A DNA stretch of 64,000 bases from Vigna angularis (lineage: Eukaryota; Streptophyta; Magnoliopsida; Fabales; Fabaceae). Below, piece after piece: positions 48,861 to 60,289 of this stretch; within the stretch, counting starts at the first letter, position 1; every line of letters begins with the position of its first letter. The translations under genes and the position numbers were made by a program. The stretch lies in the NCBI RefSeq assembly GCF_016808095.1, contig NC_068974.1:24164825-24228824 (forward strand), in the 5' to 3' direction. The notes below the pieces were generated by a model. The model did no database searches. It was not told where the DNA came from and saw nothing but the letters and a program-made list of their open reading frames with translations.

Positions 48861-51377
48861 TTTCGTTTCGTATCTTTTTTCAAGTTATAACCTCCATAAC
48901 CTCCCCCTTACCATTATATTTTAAGATAAGATTTACATTTTTTTTATATTTTTATATTTTTATATTATAAATTTGTGTAAATTTATCTTGTAATATTTAC
49001 ATATTATAAAATATAAGAAAGATTTGTGGGTGAAATTTAAAGAGAATAAAACTTTATTTCTTTAAAATATTATTTTAATTTCATATGGAAAATAATAATA
49101 ATAATAATTTGTGAGAATTGAGTATTAGTTATAGATCACACTAATTAAAATCATAATAAATATTATTATATTATTAAAAGTCATGTGAAATGAATGTTTT
49201 TTTAACATCCATGTCAAACTAACTTTATTCATATAAAAAATGAAAAATAACCTACACCCTAAATAATTTTTTTTTTCATTAGATTCAACAACATTCCCAA
49301 ACCTTATATTTCTTTCCTCTCCTTTAAATTTTTTTTGATTAAGATAGGTATATGATAAAACAAAAATCAAGTCTTCAATGTCTCTTCAGGTGTGTTAATT
49401 TTAGGATAAAGATAGGTATGATTCTACTAAAAGACTTTAATTGATTTTTAAAAAATAATACTTTAAATTTGAATAAAAATTAAGTTGAGTGATAAACTGA
49501 AGGTTAAGATAGATTATTGTGGACAAAAATTTGAAACAGGTTATTATGGAGATGAGTTCTCTAGGACTAGGGATTGAGACAAGTTAACAACTGAGATGCA
49601 TCAAACCAAGCCAAAGATCTAGAAGAGACATAGTATATCGAGAAAAGTTAGGGTGTATCGAAGGTCCAAGACTCGTCCTGGATTAAAGGTCAAGACACAC
49701 CGATCTTGGCCAAAAATTAAGACAGAATGAGTTGGATCGATGATTAAGGCAGGTTAAGTTTGACTAACGGTCAAGACTGGTTGACCCAAACTGAATGTTG
49801 GGATGGGTTGATTCAGACTAAAGGTCAAGACAAACTAACATAAGTTGAAGGTCGAAACGGGTCGGCTTGAGCCAAAGGTCGGGATGGGCTGACCCGAGCT
49901 AAAGGTATGATAGAGGACTATCTCTTGAAGAATAATTTAGGAAATTAAATAAATTCTATTTTTCTTTTAATGGCAAACAATTTGTTTTTATTTTTCAAGT
50001 TATTTTTGGACCCAATGTCATTGGGCTTTCTTTTAGGGTTTCTTAGGTGCCTTAAACATTTATACCTATATATACGGGCACCAAATACATATGTAGACAC
50101 TTTGGAAGTCATAATATATGCATTTTCATTTTTGAGAGAGGATTCTCTTGGTTCTTGGTTTAGAACTCTGATTCTTATCAAAGATTAACATCTTTGTGGC
50201 GAATCTTCCTTGACTTATCAATCTGCTAGATTGTGGCGTCTCCATCTCTGTCTTATCAACCTCCAGTCCAAGCAAAAAGTCGAGATGGACGGGCCATGCC
50301 ATGATAGAAATTTGGCAGAATTCGACCACAACCAAAATTTTGTTAAGGACCATGATATGTTAACAACTTTTTGACCATAGACTATGTGTCACTATTTTAT
50401 TGGTCTGTATATTTTAAAACGGACCAATCACGAGCTACCACATAAGCGGTTATAAAAAATTCGAATTTAAAAAGTCGACGACGATAAAAATTCAAACGAA
50501 CTCTTAGACCAAAAATTTGGCCACATTCAAATAAATTACTTTGAAAAATTTAATAGTTATAATAAGTAATTAGTATAAATGATTAAGCTTTAATAAAAAC
50601 TATGATTAACATTATTATAAAAAAAAATTTGACCCCTCTCATGCATTATTTCTTTGCATTTTAGTATTTTAACAAACATGTGATCAATATCCAGCCATAT
50701 TGTTATTAATGTCACCATAAATAATCAGTAAAAGCTCATTTGCATTTCTTAATTTATAACGCTTGGAATCGATTCTTTATTACTTAGAATCGATTATATT
50801 AACGTAGCAAAATTGAAAGTGGAATTATATGAATATAGAGGGACACATCAAACTTTTTAACTTCGATCCCTCCAAATCTCACCTTCTTCAAGGGTGATTG
50901 AAAAGTACACAATCCCGCAATTCTCTTTGATTCATTCCGCGCCTTTCCTTGCAAGTGAACACAACTAAATGATTTGATTCCCTTAACATCATATTTGAAA
51001 AAGTTGTACGAGATTGTGGAAGAAAATAAAATAAAAAAAAATTATTGCTATGCAATAAATATATCAACTAATTTATTTAATAAATATAAGACATGAAATG
51101 AAATGTAAATAAAAAAAAAACATGGTATTATTTTATTGTGTGAGATAAAAGGGGTCCAAGAAAAGGCTAGGCTTCGACGTTCATACAAGATAATGGAATG
51201 TGGCAATTACTAACCATAATTACACGATGTACTACTTTTTCATGATCTAATGTAGTTGAGAGCAATAATGGTGTGCTGTTACCAACGACGTTTTTCACGT
51301 CCATGTTCTGGGGGGCGGGACGTTAATTTGTTCTTATCTAAATCAAACTAGATTTATTACTTTTTCTTTGAATGTGA
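48861..51377. other. AT-rich non-coding DNA with a 27-bp minisatellite
   Basis: No gene. It includes the minisatellite at 49660-49906. At 51165-51330 several GACGT-type motifs (GGCTTCGACGTTC, AACGACGTTTTTCACGTCC) could be more CACTA subterminal sequence, just before element B. Confidence 0.5.
49660..49906. repeat. ~27-bp minisatellite
   Basis: Units of the type GGTCGGGATGGGCTGACCCG followed by AGCTAAA. The last five lie end to end at ~49769-49903; earlier units are more diverged. Unit variation is high, so it is old. Confidence 0.8.
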
Positions 51378-52764
51378 TGACCAATTTATGAACACCGAAA
51401 AACGGCGCCAAAAACTTGTTTAACCCTCGGCAAGTGTACCGAATCGTATCAAGTAATAAACATGGTAAGACCAAATATCGTTTTCCCAAGAGACTCATGG
51501 CACTAAACAGTTATGTGATTACTCAACTAATTAAGACTCTAAAGAACATATTTTTGGGTTTTAAATGCAAATGCAATAAAATAAACATGAATGCATCAAT
51601 GCAATTTGATCAATTGAGGTTAAACACAAGAAAGAATGGATGAAGTTGATGATATTGTTGTTGGGGTTTAGATTTAACCTAATTCACTCTCATGCATATA
51701 TGGATTCATCTTTCTTTTACATTAATGTTAATGCCACTTTCTAATTTACCTTGCGAAGAAATCCTATCCTTAATTACGAGTTCATACAATTCCTAGCATC
51801 CCTAATAATTAATTCTGAAGCAGAGAAGCTTAAAGGCAACCAACCCTCATATCCCTATGTCTAGGCAATACTGCTTTTGGGAGAATTTCCCCAGTTCTAG
51901 ATTTTCCCGTATGTGTCCATATCGACAAAATCAATAATCATGACATCGAATGAGTTAAACAATGCATGCCTTGAGCAAAGAGGAAAAACCCTAACAATTA
52001 ATGAAAGAAAGCATGTATCTTAAAGAAGATTTTTAAACACAAATTCAATACATGAGAGTTTACAAAGGTTACATCTTTCCCAACAACAATAGGGTTTAGC
52101 CATTCATCGTCATGGAAAAACTAGATGAATAATGGAATGAAAGAATGGAAGAGATAGAAAAAACCGAGAAAGAGAAGCGGAGAGCTGTCACCATCCCCAA
52201 ATCTACCCCCAAGGGGTGAAAAGTGTGTTTTTGTGCTTAAGCCATCAAAAGATACAAACCCTAAGACGTGCAAGTCCTTAAATAAGGCATAAAAATAACA
52301 GAAAACAAGTTCAAGCCCATAAAAACAAAAGAAAACCGGTCCAAGCCCACTTAGAATGGCGCTCAGCGGTATTTTACCGCTGAGCGGTAATAGCGCATGA
52401 TCCATTTTGCCCCTAGCTACTGTTTTTGCCCCTTAGCGGTGATTTTGGCACCTGAAAAGTGGCGCTCAATGGTATTTTACCGCTCAGCGGAACTTTTTCT
52501 GTATTCTTGTTGACTTTTCAGCATTCTGGTTGACTGGTTGACTTTTCTGCATTCCAATCATTCGGTACTTCAAATCTTCTTTCAAATCATTCTGAAAACC
52601 TATAAAATCAAGGAAATTTAGTGATAAAATCATAAAGCATATCCTCAACTCTCTTATTCACAAAACTAAAACAAAATCCTGAGTCCAAGCAAGCTTCTAA
52701 GCCAAAAAGGGTGCATTAAGTATCAAAATTACGTATAAAAATAACGATTTTTGAACCGTTATCA
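51378..52764 (-). repeat. 3' LTR of element B, 1387 bp
   Basis: + strand TGACCAATT to CCGTTATCA. The minus-strand polypurine-like segment AAGTTTGGGGTTG (52765-52777 in complement) abuts it, as in Athila/Ogre-type elements. Contains U3 palindromes CCGCTGAGCGG and CCGCTCAGCGG (52366-52495) and a captured primer-site fragment (51396-51413). Confidence 0.88.
52366..52495. repeat. CCGCTGAGCGG-type palindromes in LTR B
   Basis: GCGCTCAGCGG and ACCGCTGAGCGGT flank a TATTTTA spacer (52366-52390), with further variants at ~52434, 52466 and 52482. Each is a near-perfect inverted repeat. Position within the LTR (270-400 bases from its start) matches that of the palindrome blocks in LTR A and the copia LTRs. 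Confidence 0.8.
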
Positions 52765-53065
52765 CAACCCCAAACTTGAAACTTTGTTTGTCCTCAAGCA
52801 AAATGTAACTTGGCTTCAACAAAATAATCATACTACAATGGTTTAACACATCAAAAAGCATTTTCCTCTAGGACAAGTAAATCACTCATGTTTGCTCATC
52901 ATAGACAAATTAGTCAAGATAGAATGATGCTTTAGCCAATCAAGCTTCAACTATGGTGCTCACATAATCAAGACATACACAAAAGATACAAACCTCATGA
53001 ATAATCAACACCCAAGCAAGAATGTTATCATAGAGTGCGTGGAACTATTCCTCACCAAAGATAGT

Positions 53066-53128
53066 GTTTCACTCAAGCACTCAAAAGTATTTCACTCAAG
53101 CACTCAAAAATGTTTCACTCACTCAAAG
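53066..53128. repeat. Short tandem repeat in element B
   Basis: Three units of TTTCACTCAAGCACTCAAAA-type sequence with 21-30 bp spacing. Confidence 0.85.
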
Positions 53129-54124
53129 GTGTATAGTGAGGTGACACTCTTACACTCTACCATCACAATGTCACATGAATCAACTTTGCCTTTCATTTAA
53201 CCACATATCAAACACACTCATAAGCAAGTTATCATCACAAGGACTTTTCAAGGCTTGTATTGAGGCTAGGCTAAGAAGAAAATTGGTTTTTCTAGACAAC
53301 AAAATTCCTTGAGTTAAGAGAGTGCATAATTCATTCATTCACATTAAAAATAATCTCTCTTTCTCCTTTTTATGTGAGAAACCAAATCTTCAACTTATTC
53401 CCAACTTTCCTTTCATTGAGCTCAACCTTTTCTTTTCTTTCTTTTCTTCTCTTTTCTTTTTCTTTTGTTTTTTGCTTTTGCTCAATGCTCTTTAATGAAT
53501 TTCAAAAAGTTCTTTCCGCTTTCTCACCACCCCAAACTTGAACCATTCTCCATTACCACAAAAACATACTCCACTTAACTCAAGGTAAGGATTTCAAAAA
53601 GGGTTTTTCCACTTTTCAAATTTAGGCTCAAGGTGCAAAGGATAAAGAGAAACATTGTTCTTTATTGGGTTCACCTATAAACATTGGCTCTAAGGGAGAA
53701 GAAAAACATGGCCTTGATCATTTGTAATAAGCAAGCAAGTGGTTCAATCATACAAAATTAGGCAAAATCAATCATACTTCCAAAGCAATAACATTCAATC
53801 AATCAAAAACTCTGGAGCTCAATCTCTCACAGGTTAACTTAAGTTCCAACATTTAGATAAACATTCTTCCTAGCATCATAATTGAAATCATGCATCTGGT
53901 TTTAACAATACTATGAGCAACCACCATCTATGCTTAAAAAACCTCACCAATCATTAACTCAACATGCATCATAGACCAATAGAGCAAACACAAGAATATT
54001 ACTCATCACAAACAACAGTTTATCACATCATACCAACCATTGTGTACAATTCATGAAACCAAGTACATAAACAAAAAAAAAAAATTCAAGTAAACAAAAA
54101 ACAAAAAAAAAATCTTCATCTTGT

Positions 54125-54652
54125 AGCATCCATCAGTAGATGCTCTCATTTGAATCTTCCAGCATCCATCAGTAAATGCTAATCTTTCTCATCTTCATCG
54201 GCATCCATCAGTAGAAGCTATGATTCATCACCCTCATCATAGCAGCATCCATCAGTAGATGCTAATCTTTCTCATCTTCATCGGCATCCATCAGTAGAAG
54301 CTATGATTCATCACCCTCGTCATAGCAGCATCCATCAGTAGATGTTGTCATTCCTGCAAAGTAAACTCAAATCCAAAAGAAAAAGTCAGAAATTGGGTTG
54401 CCTCCCAATAAGCGCTTGTTTAACGTCACGAGCCTGACCCAAAATCCTCCAGCATCCTTCAGTAGACGCATATCTTTACCACCAGCACCCATCAGTAGGT
54501 GTATACAAACATAGTATCCTCCAGTAGATACTCTTCCACTAACATCCATCCGTAGATGCAAATCCTTTTCATCAACACTCATCAGTAAGTGTCTGATAGC
54601 ATAATATCCTTTAGTAGATACTCAATCACCTGGCATCCATCAGTAGATGTTG
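54125..54652 (-). repeat. Array of ~13 small stem-loops with a conserved loop
   Basis: Each unit is a 5-6 bp inverted repeat around an 8-base loop, consensus CATCAGTA (+ strand). Examples: AGCATC-CATCAGTA-GATGCT (54125, 54244), CACC-CATCAGTA-GGTG (54486), AGTATC-CTCCAGTA-GATACT (54514), ACACT-CATCAGTA-AGTGT (54576). Other units lie at ~54161, 54200, 54282, 54324, 54451, 54542, 54603 and 54632. Stems change on both sides together. The array is in the internal region, between the 3' LTR and the primer site. Spacers are unrelated except for a ~78-bp duplication (54200-54330). No protein is encoded. Confidence 0.85.
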
Positions 54653-54759
54653 TGCTTCTGCTCTTGATGAGCTTATGCTCATAGTACAGATTTTCGAATT
54701 TGATCCTATAGACACTAAAGAACACTACACTAGAGCACCCAATTAGCAAAAACAGATAA

Positions 54760-55110
54760 AAAATTAAAAAGAGAAAAAAAAATGAAGAGATAAAAAGATA
54801 AGAAGATAAAAAAAATAGAAAGACAGAAAGAAAGAAAGATAGAAAAAAAAATAGAAAGATAGAAGGATAGAAAGAAGAAAAAAAATAGAAAATAAAATAA
54901 AAACCGAAAATAATAACAAAAAAAAATAATAACAGAAAAACCGAAAATAAAAATAAAAACAGAAAATAATAACAAAAAAAAATAATAAAATAAAAACCGA
55001 AAATAAAAACCGAAAATAATAACAAAAAATAATAATAACAGAAAAACCGAAAATAAAAACCGAAAATAAAAATAGAAAATAAAAACAGAAAAACAAAATT
55101 CAAAACAAGT
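54760..55110. repeat. A-rich degenerate repeat (GAAAATAATAACAAAA type)
   Basis: Variations on AAAAACCGAAAATAATAAC, shading into AAAGATAGAAAG at the left. The long Phe-rich frames on the minus strand are produced by this repeat and are not proteins. Confidence 0.9.
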
Positions 55111-55155
55111 CAAAAATAATCAAGAATCACACAAATAGAATAGTTAAACCACGAG

Positions 55156-55173
55156 TCCCCGGCAACGGCGCCA
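55156..55173 (-). other. Primer-binding site of element B
   Basis: Minus strand TGGCGCCGTTGCCGGGGA, identical to that of element A; nine bases separate it from the LTR edge at 55183. Confidence 0.85.
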
Positions 55174-55182
55174 AAAACTTCA

Positions 55183-56113
55183 TGACAAATTTATGAACAC
55201 CGAAAAACGGCGCCAAAAACTTGTTAACCCTCGGCAAGTGTACCAAATCGTATCAAGTAATAAACATGGTAAGACCAAATATCGTTTTCCCAAGAGACTC
55301 ATGGCACTAAACAGTTATGTGATTACTCAACTAATTAAGACTCTAAAGAACATATTTTTAGGTTTTAAATGCAAATGCAATAAAATAAACATGAATGCAT
55401 GAATGCAATTTGATCAATTGAGGTTAAACACAAGAAAGAATGGATGAAGTTGATGATATTGTTGTTGGGGTTTAGATTTAACCTAATTCACTCTCATGCA
55501 TATATGAATTCATCTTTCTTTTACATTAATGTTAATGCCACTTTCTAATTTACCTTGCGAAGAAATCCTATCCTTAATTACAAGTTCATACAATTCCTAG
55601 CATTCCTAATAATTAATTCTGAAGCACAGAAGCTTAAAGGCAACCAACCCTCATATCCCTATGTCTAGGCAATACTGCTTTTGGGAGAATTTCCCCAGTT
55701 CTAGATATTCCCGTATGTGTCCATATCGACAAAATCAATAATCATGACATCGAATGAGTTAAACAATGCATGCTTTGAGCAAAGAGGAAAAACCCTAACA
55801 ATTAATGAAAGAAAGCATGTATCTTAAAGAAGATTTTTAAACACAAATTCAATACATGAGAGTTTACAAAGGTTACATCTTTCCCAACAACAATAGGGTT
55901 TAGCCCTCCATTGTCATGGAAAAACTAGATGAATAATGGAATGAAAGAATGGAAGAGATAGAAAAAACCGAGAAAGAGAAGCGGAGAGCTGTCACCATCC
56001 CCAAATCTACCCCCAAGGGGTGAAAAGTGTGTTTCTGTGCTTAAGCCATCAAAAGATACAAACCCTAGGACGTGCAAGTCCTTAAAAAAGGCATAAAAAT
56101 AACAGAAAACAAG
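55183..56113 (-). repeat. 5' LTR of element B, truncated by nested insertion
   Basis: Aligns with 51378-52310 and stops at AACAGAAAACAAG, exactly where the other LTR goes on with TTCAAGCCCAT. The next base begins the CRM-like LTR. ACAAG (56109-56113) is the expected 5-bp target duplication; its twin lies outside the window. Confidence 0.92.
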
Positions 56114-56835
56114 TGATGGAAAACCATCAAGAAATCACATTGGACCTCTTACTAGAGCAATGGCTAGGAAGATTCAAGAAGAAGAAGGATCATCTAACAT
56201 TTTACTTCTATGGAAGGTTACTTATAAAAATCCTTCTTCTCTTAACTAAAGCACTTATATTTTGTTTTGTAGGAATTAATAAATCTTGGAGAATATGATT
56301 GAGCCATCCAAGAAAGAACCAAGCAAAGGAGCCAAAAAGCAAAGGAGGTGCTTACGGCATGCACCAGCATTTTCCACGTGAATGTTGGCTGATTTGGAAG
56401 GAAGCACACACCTTGCTGGATGAGCTGGAATGAGGCATGGATTTTGCTTGATCAAAATCTGAATAATTTGAATTTTAGGAGGGAATTACAAACAGAATTT
56501 AGGCTCCTCTTCACCTATAAATAAGAGGGCCTTTTCTTTGTATTGGGTTACTTTTGAGCTTAGTAAATTGCTGCTGAAATTCATTGCCAGCCCTATTGCT
56601 CTTGAGTCACTAATTCTCTCTACTTTCTCTTCCCTTTCCTCTAGCTTCCTTCCATTGTAGGAAGGCCTTCTGAGCTGTGAGGTTCCCACACATACTTATT
56701 CCACTCAAATACACCAAAATCTCACCCAATTGCTACTGCATCCACTCTGATGTATTTCATCCACTGCACCAATACTATTTTTCATCCGCTGCATCTGCAA
56801 GGCCAAGTCATTCAAGCATGGATAAGCTTCCATCA
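56114..56835 (+). repeat. 5' LTR of the CRM-like element, 722 bp
   Basis: TGATGGAAAACCATCA at the start (itself a hairpin) and CCATCA at the end give a 6-bp terminal inverted repeat. The end lies two bases before the primer site. Confidence 0.9.
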
Positions 56836-56837
56836 AG

Positions 56838-56850
56838 TGGTATCCAGAGC
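56838..56850 (+). other. Primer-binding site of the CRM-like element
   Basis: TGGTATCCAGAGC, one base off the usual tRNA-iMet site TGGTATCAGAGC. Confidence 0.85.
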
Positions 56851-59344
56851 TTAGGTTCTCCACGCACCAAGGAGCTAAGCATTTCTTCTCATTCTGCAAT
56901 TTAATTCTGCTGAATTCCATCTCTGTTTCTGTTTTCTGTTTCTGTTTTCTATTTCTGTTTCAGTTTTAATTCTGCTTCTGTAATTCTGTTCCAGCCTTTA
57001 ATTTTGTGTTCTTACAGTGCCTTATGTCCATCTTTCATTTTAAACGGTGAATTTTATTTGTTTGAGTCATTTCTACCTTTATTTTTTCATTTTCCAGTAA
57101 TGTTATGGTCATGTCCTGTTGTGCAGTTTTTTCAACTCTGTCATCAAGTATTTGATTCTGTTCTAGCTTTCATTTTCGTTTTAAGTGTGTCCTGAGCAAT
57201 TGCTAGCTCTATGTTGATCATATAAAGCAATGGCAACATGTCCAGCTTTGATCATTTGAGCCAATTAGCATTGCAAATATTGATTCCAGTAGAAAAATCT
57301 GCATAAAACATCATTTCTGGATTAATTTGATATCAGCTGATGCAGTCCAGATTTCTTTATTTTCAAGCTTTGTACAAGTTTGTTTACTGTTTTTACATGT
57401 GTTTGAAGTGATAGCAACTCCTAATAATCACAGAATTGAAAAATGAGTGGTTGAGTTGCTTGAAATCTGGTTTCAAATCACTGTTACTGTTTTAATCCAA
57501 GCTTTTCACCGTGCTAAGTTTCCTTGAATTGTATAATCTGAGTTTGGTCATGCTAAGCACATTAAATCTAGCTTAGATCTGTGTTTTTACACTTCTTAGA
57601 GTCATTTCCTTTGCTGTCCAGTTTTTGATTCCATGAAAAGCTAAATTTGGTTGGTTCATTGATGGTTTTTGCTGCATAATTTGGCCATAGCAAGGGTGAT
57701 TTTCGAATCCTGCTATTTCTGTGTGTTTGGACAGTTTGAACAAGTCTAAATGGATGATTAAAAGTTGCTAATACTGTTCATTTGGTCAAAATTGAAGTTA
57801 TATGCAGATTGGATACTTAAACCATCAATTTTGAGTTAAAATTGGAAGTGGACCAGTGAATTTGAGTAGTAAGCATTAATTCAGCTGTTTAAGAGTTTAA
57901 ACATGTTTAATATCATGAATAAAAGTTTTTTGAACATTCATCCAAGCTGCTGAAACACTGCTACTCATTTTGGGTTCCAAAACCACCATTTTAGTTCATT
58001 TTTCTAGTGCAGTTTCTGTTTTCCAGCCACTGTTTTGGTAATTTTAGTGTAAAATTCATTGCTGGATTGTGAAAAAGCTGGTTCAATGTTTAAAAATGAA
58101 AATACATGATCAAAGGAAGAAGTATCAAGTGTTAAAAAGCTGTTAGAACCAACCAATCCAGATTACAGGCCCTGAAAAATCAAAAACAAAATCTGAAATT
58201 CATTGGGGCATTTTATCAAACACTTCTGAAAATTATCAAACAGTTTGCATTTGGAATAATTTCTGAGCTGTGCTTGTGTTTTTCTTGCTTTCTTCATCCA
58301 TTCTAGTACCTTTGATAAGTTCATCTTGTGTACCTACTTTCATTTGTGTGCTGTCCAATTGTTTGTGTCTATTTTTTTTGGCATCTAAAGTGTTCAATAC
58401 AGCAGCCTATACTGGTGCAGTGTGCAGAAATTTGGTGCAAATTTTTAATCTGTTTGGTGTGATTTTGCTGAGTTTTGGAGTGTATGTGCAAGCTGTTTGG
58501 GGCATCCAGCACCAGAATCCTTCTCCTACTTTGGTAGCCTCCTAGGAAGTGGTTTGAGCATAGAAAGTGGAGCAAGAAGGTAGACTCAACAGCAGCCCAA
58601 ACACCACTGTCCAACAGCTGGAAAATTCTGTTACAGCAGCATTTCAACCCTGGAAAAAGAGCAACTCACACCTTCAATTTGAGTGGCTTTCTGCAGCAGC
58701 AAGAAGACAAAGCTCATATTACTTCTAGGCCTCATTTCAAGTTTATTTACATCAAATATCATGGAATTTGCTGTTAGAAATTGTATTTTTTTTTCTTTGC
58801 TGTTTTTGAGCCAAGTGACTTGGAAAAATGCTCTTGAAGCAATTCCAAGTTCACAATTGAACATTGTAATAGTCCAATTTCGTTTTCTTAGTGTGGAAGT
58901 GTGTCAAGGGGCTCCAAGTGTCACTTGCACTTTCACTTAGGGTCGTCTAGCATTTACATTCTTGCATCTTTATTGCTTTCCTTAAATGTCTTGAGTAATC
59001 CTTTTGTTTTTAGGTCTCCGTGGTATTTAGGATAGCCTAGCATATAGTAAACCTTTCTTTGGTTTGTAGGTTCATAACATTTAAAAAGAATTTGAAGAAT
59101 TTCTACTTAGAAACTAAAGTAAAAGAACATTCTAAGGAAACTCTGGCTAAGGAAGAACTTGGTTTCTAAGCTTGTCCATTTGTGACTCACCTCTTCTTCC
59201 TGGGAGCTACTTAGAAACATCTTTTGCTTCTAGAATCTCTTTAGAAATTTTTCACCAAAAACAAAGAAAGCTTGTGAAAATCTTTTCACTCATTACTTGT
59301 CAAATATTTTGAAAACTTTGTGAAAACCTTTTCCTTTGACAAGA
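56851..59344 (+). other. Long untranslated leader of the CRM-like element
   Basis: 2.5 kb between primer site and gag with stops in all + frames and many short ATG frames. Includes a TTTCTGTTTCTGTTTTC repeat (~56920-56970). Such a length may require internal initiation or splicing for gag translation; CCTAG/AGGTC-type sites near 58970-59070 are possible, but none is convincing. Confidence 0.6.
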
Positions 59345-60289
59345 ATGAGTCAATCAAGTGTGCAAGGAAGTTTGAAACCCAATAGTGAAATGTCTTTAAG
59401 GGAAGAATTTGAGCAAAGATTTGAACAAAGGGATAAAGAGATTAGTGAGCTCAAAGATATGATTAGTCAACTTTTGATTAATCAAGATAAAAAGAAAGAG
59501 AGGTCTTCCCATAGGAGAAGAGAAGAATCATCATCTTCTCCAAGTGAAATTGAGCAAAATAGTAGTCATCACAATGATGACCACTACCAAATGCCTCCTA
59601 GAAGACAACATAGAGTTAGAGAGCATTACCCAAGAGAGCCTAAGATTGATCTTCCTTCCTTCCATGGAAAAGATGATGTAGAAGAATACCTAGAGTGGGA
59701 AATGAAAGTTGAGCAATTGTTTGAGTGCCACCAAATAGATGATGAAAGGAGAGTCACCATGGCTTCTCTAAGCTTTCAAGGCTATGCCTTAATTTGGTGG
59801 ACAGCCTTAGTCAAGGACCATAGGCTAAGACACTTACCTCCCATTAGGTATTGGAATGAAATGAGAGCTGCCTTGAGGAGGAGGCATGTACCAGCCTACT
59901 ATGATAGGGAGATAATGGATAAACTCCATAAACTCCAACAAAGGAACATGAGTGTTGAGGAATATAGACAAAAAATGGAGTTACTCATGTTGAGAGCTGG
60001 GATAAGAGAAGAACCTAGGATAACAATAGCTAGGTTTCAAAGTGGACTTAACTATGACATAAGAGATAGGGTTGAACTTATACCCTACAATGATCTCAAT
60101 GAGTTAGTCCAACTTTGTGTGAGGGTTGAGCAACAACTAAAGAGGAAAAGCTCCACCAAGAAAGATTACCCTCATAGTTCTTACCATAAGAAAGAGTATA
60201 AGAGGGAGGGTAGTCAAACCAAGCCAAGATATGAAGACAGAGAGAGAGAGAGGAAAAGAAAAAGTCAAAGAACCTTCAAGAGATCATAA
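59345..60289 (+). CDS. Gag of the CRM-like element (capsid part), 314 aa
   Basis: The structural protein forming the particle around the element's RNA. Start chosen at ATG 59345 ([10 protein letters not shown]). An N-terminal charged coiled-coil ([20 protein letters not shown]) and a Ser/Arg-rich linker are followed by the retrotransposon gag domain, around residues 105-255 ([19 protein letters not shown], then ALIWWTAL and the YRQKMELL region). It ends in a basic tail ([16 protein letters not shown]). The zinc knuckle expected at the C-terminus is not in this frame: it is at the start of the overlapping pol frame. The overlap is 59 bases and holds an (AG)7 run. Confidence 0.9.
   Translation: MSQSSVQGSLKPNSEMSLREEFEQRFEQRDKEISELKDMISQLLINQDKKKERSSHRRREESSSSPSEIEQNSSHHNDDHYQMPPRRQHRVREHYPREPKIDLPSFHGKDDVEEYLEWEMKVEQLFECHQIDDERRVTMASLSFQGYALIWWTALVKDHRLRHLPPIRYWNEMRAALRRRHVPAYYDREIMDKLHKLQQRNMSVEEYRQKMELLMLRAGIREEPRITIARFQSGLNYDIRDRVELIPYNDLNELVQLCVRVEQQLKRKSSTKKDYPHSSYHKKEYKREGSQTKPRYEDRERERKRKSQRTFKRS

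Larger units (their letters stand above)
51378..56113 (-). mobile_element. Element B: non-coding Athila-related LTR retrotransposon, interrupted
   Basis: Left (3') LTR 51378-52764, internal region 52765-55182, primer site 55156-55173, right (5') LTR from 55183, cut at 56113 by the CRM-like element; the rest lies beyond the window. The two LTRs differ by about 2% over the 930 comparable bases by eye. The internal region is 2.4 kb with no protein-coding frame, so it is a non-autonomous (LARD-like) element that would need helper proteins. Confidence 0.85.

Noticed and set aside
54582..55113. Three long Phe/Leu-rich minus-strand frames that look like multi-pass membrane proteins
   Set aside because: They translate the A-rich degenerate repeat at 54760-55110; composition alone explains them.
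56113..56298. Small protein gene starting MMENHQEITLDLL
   Set aside because: It is the LTR copy of the terminal part of pol sequence read in another frame.
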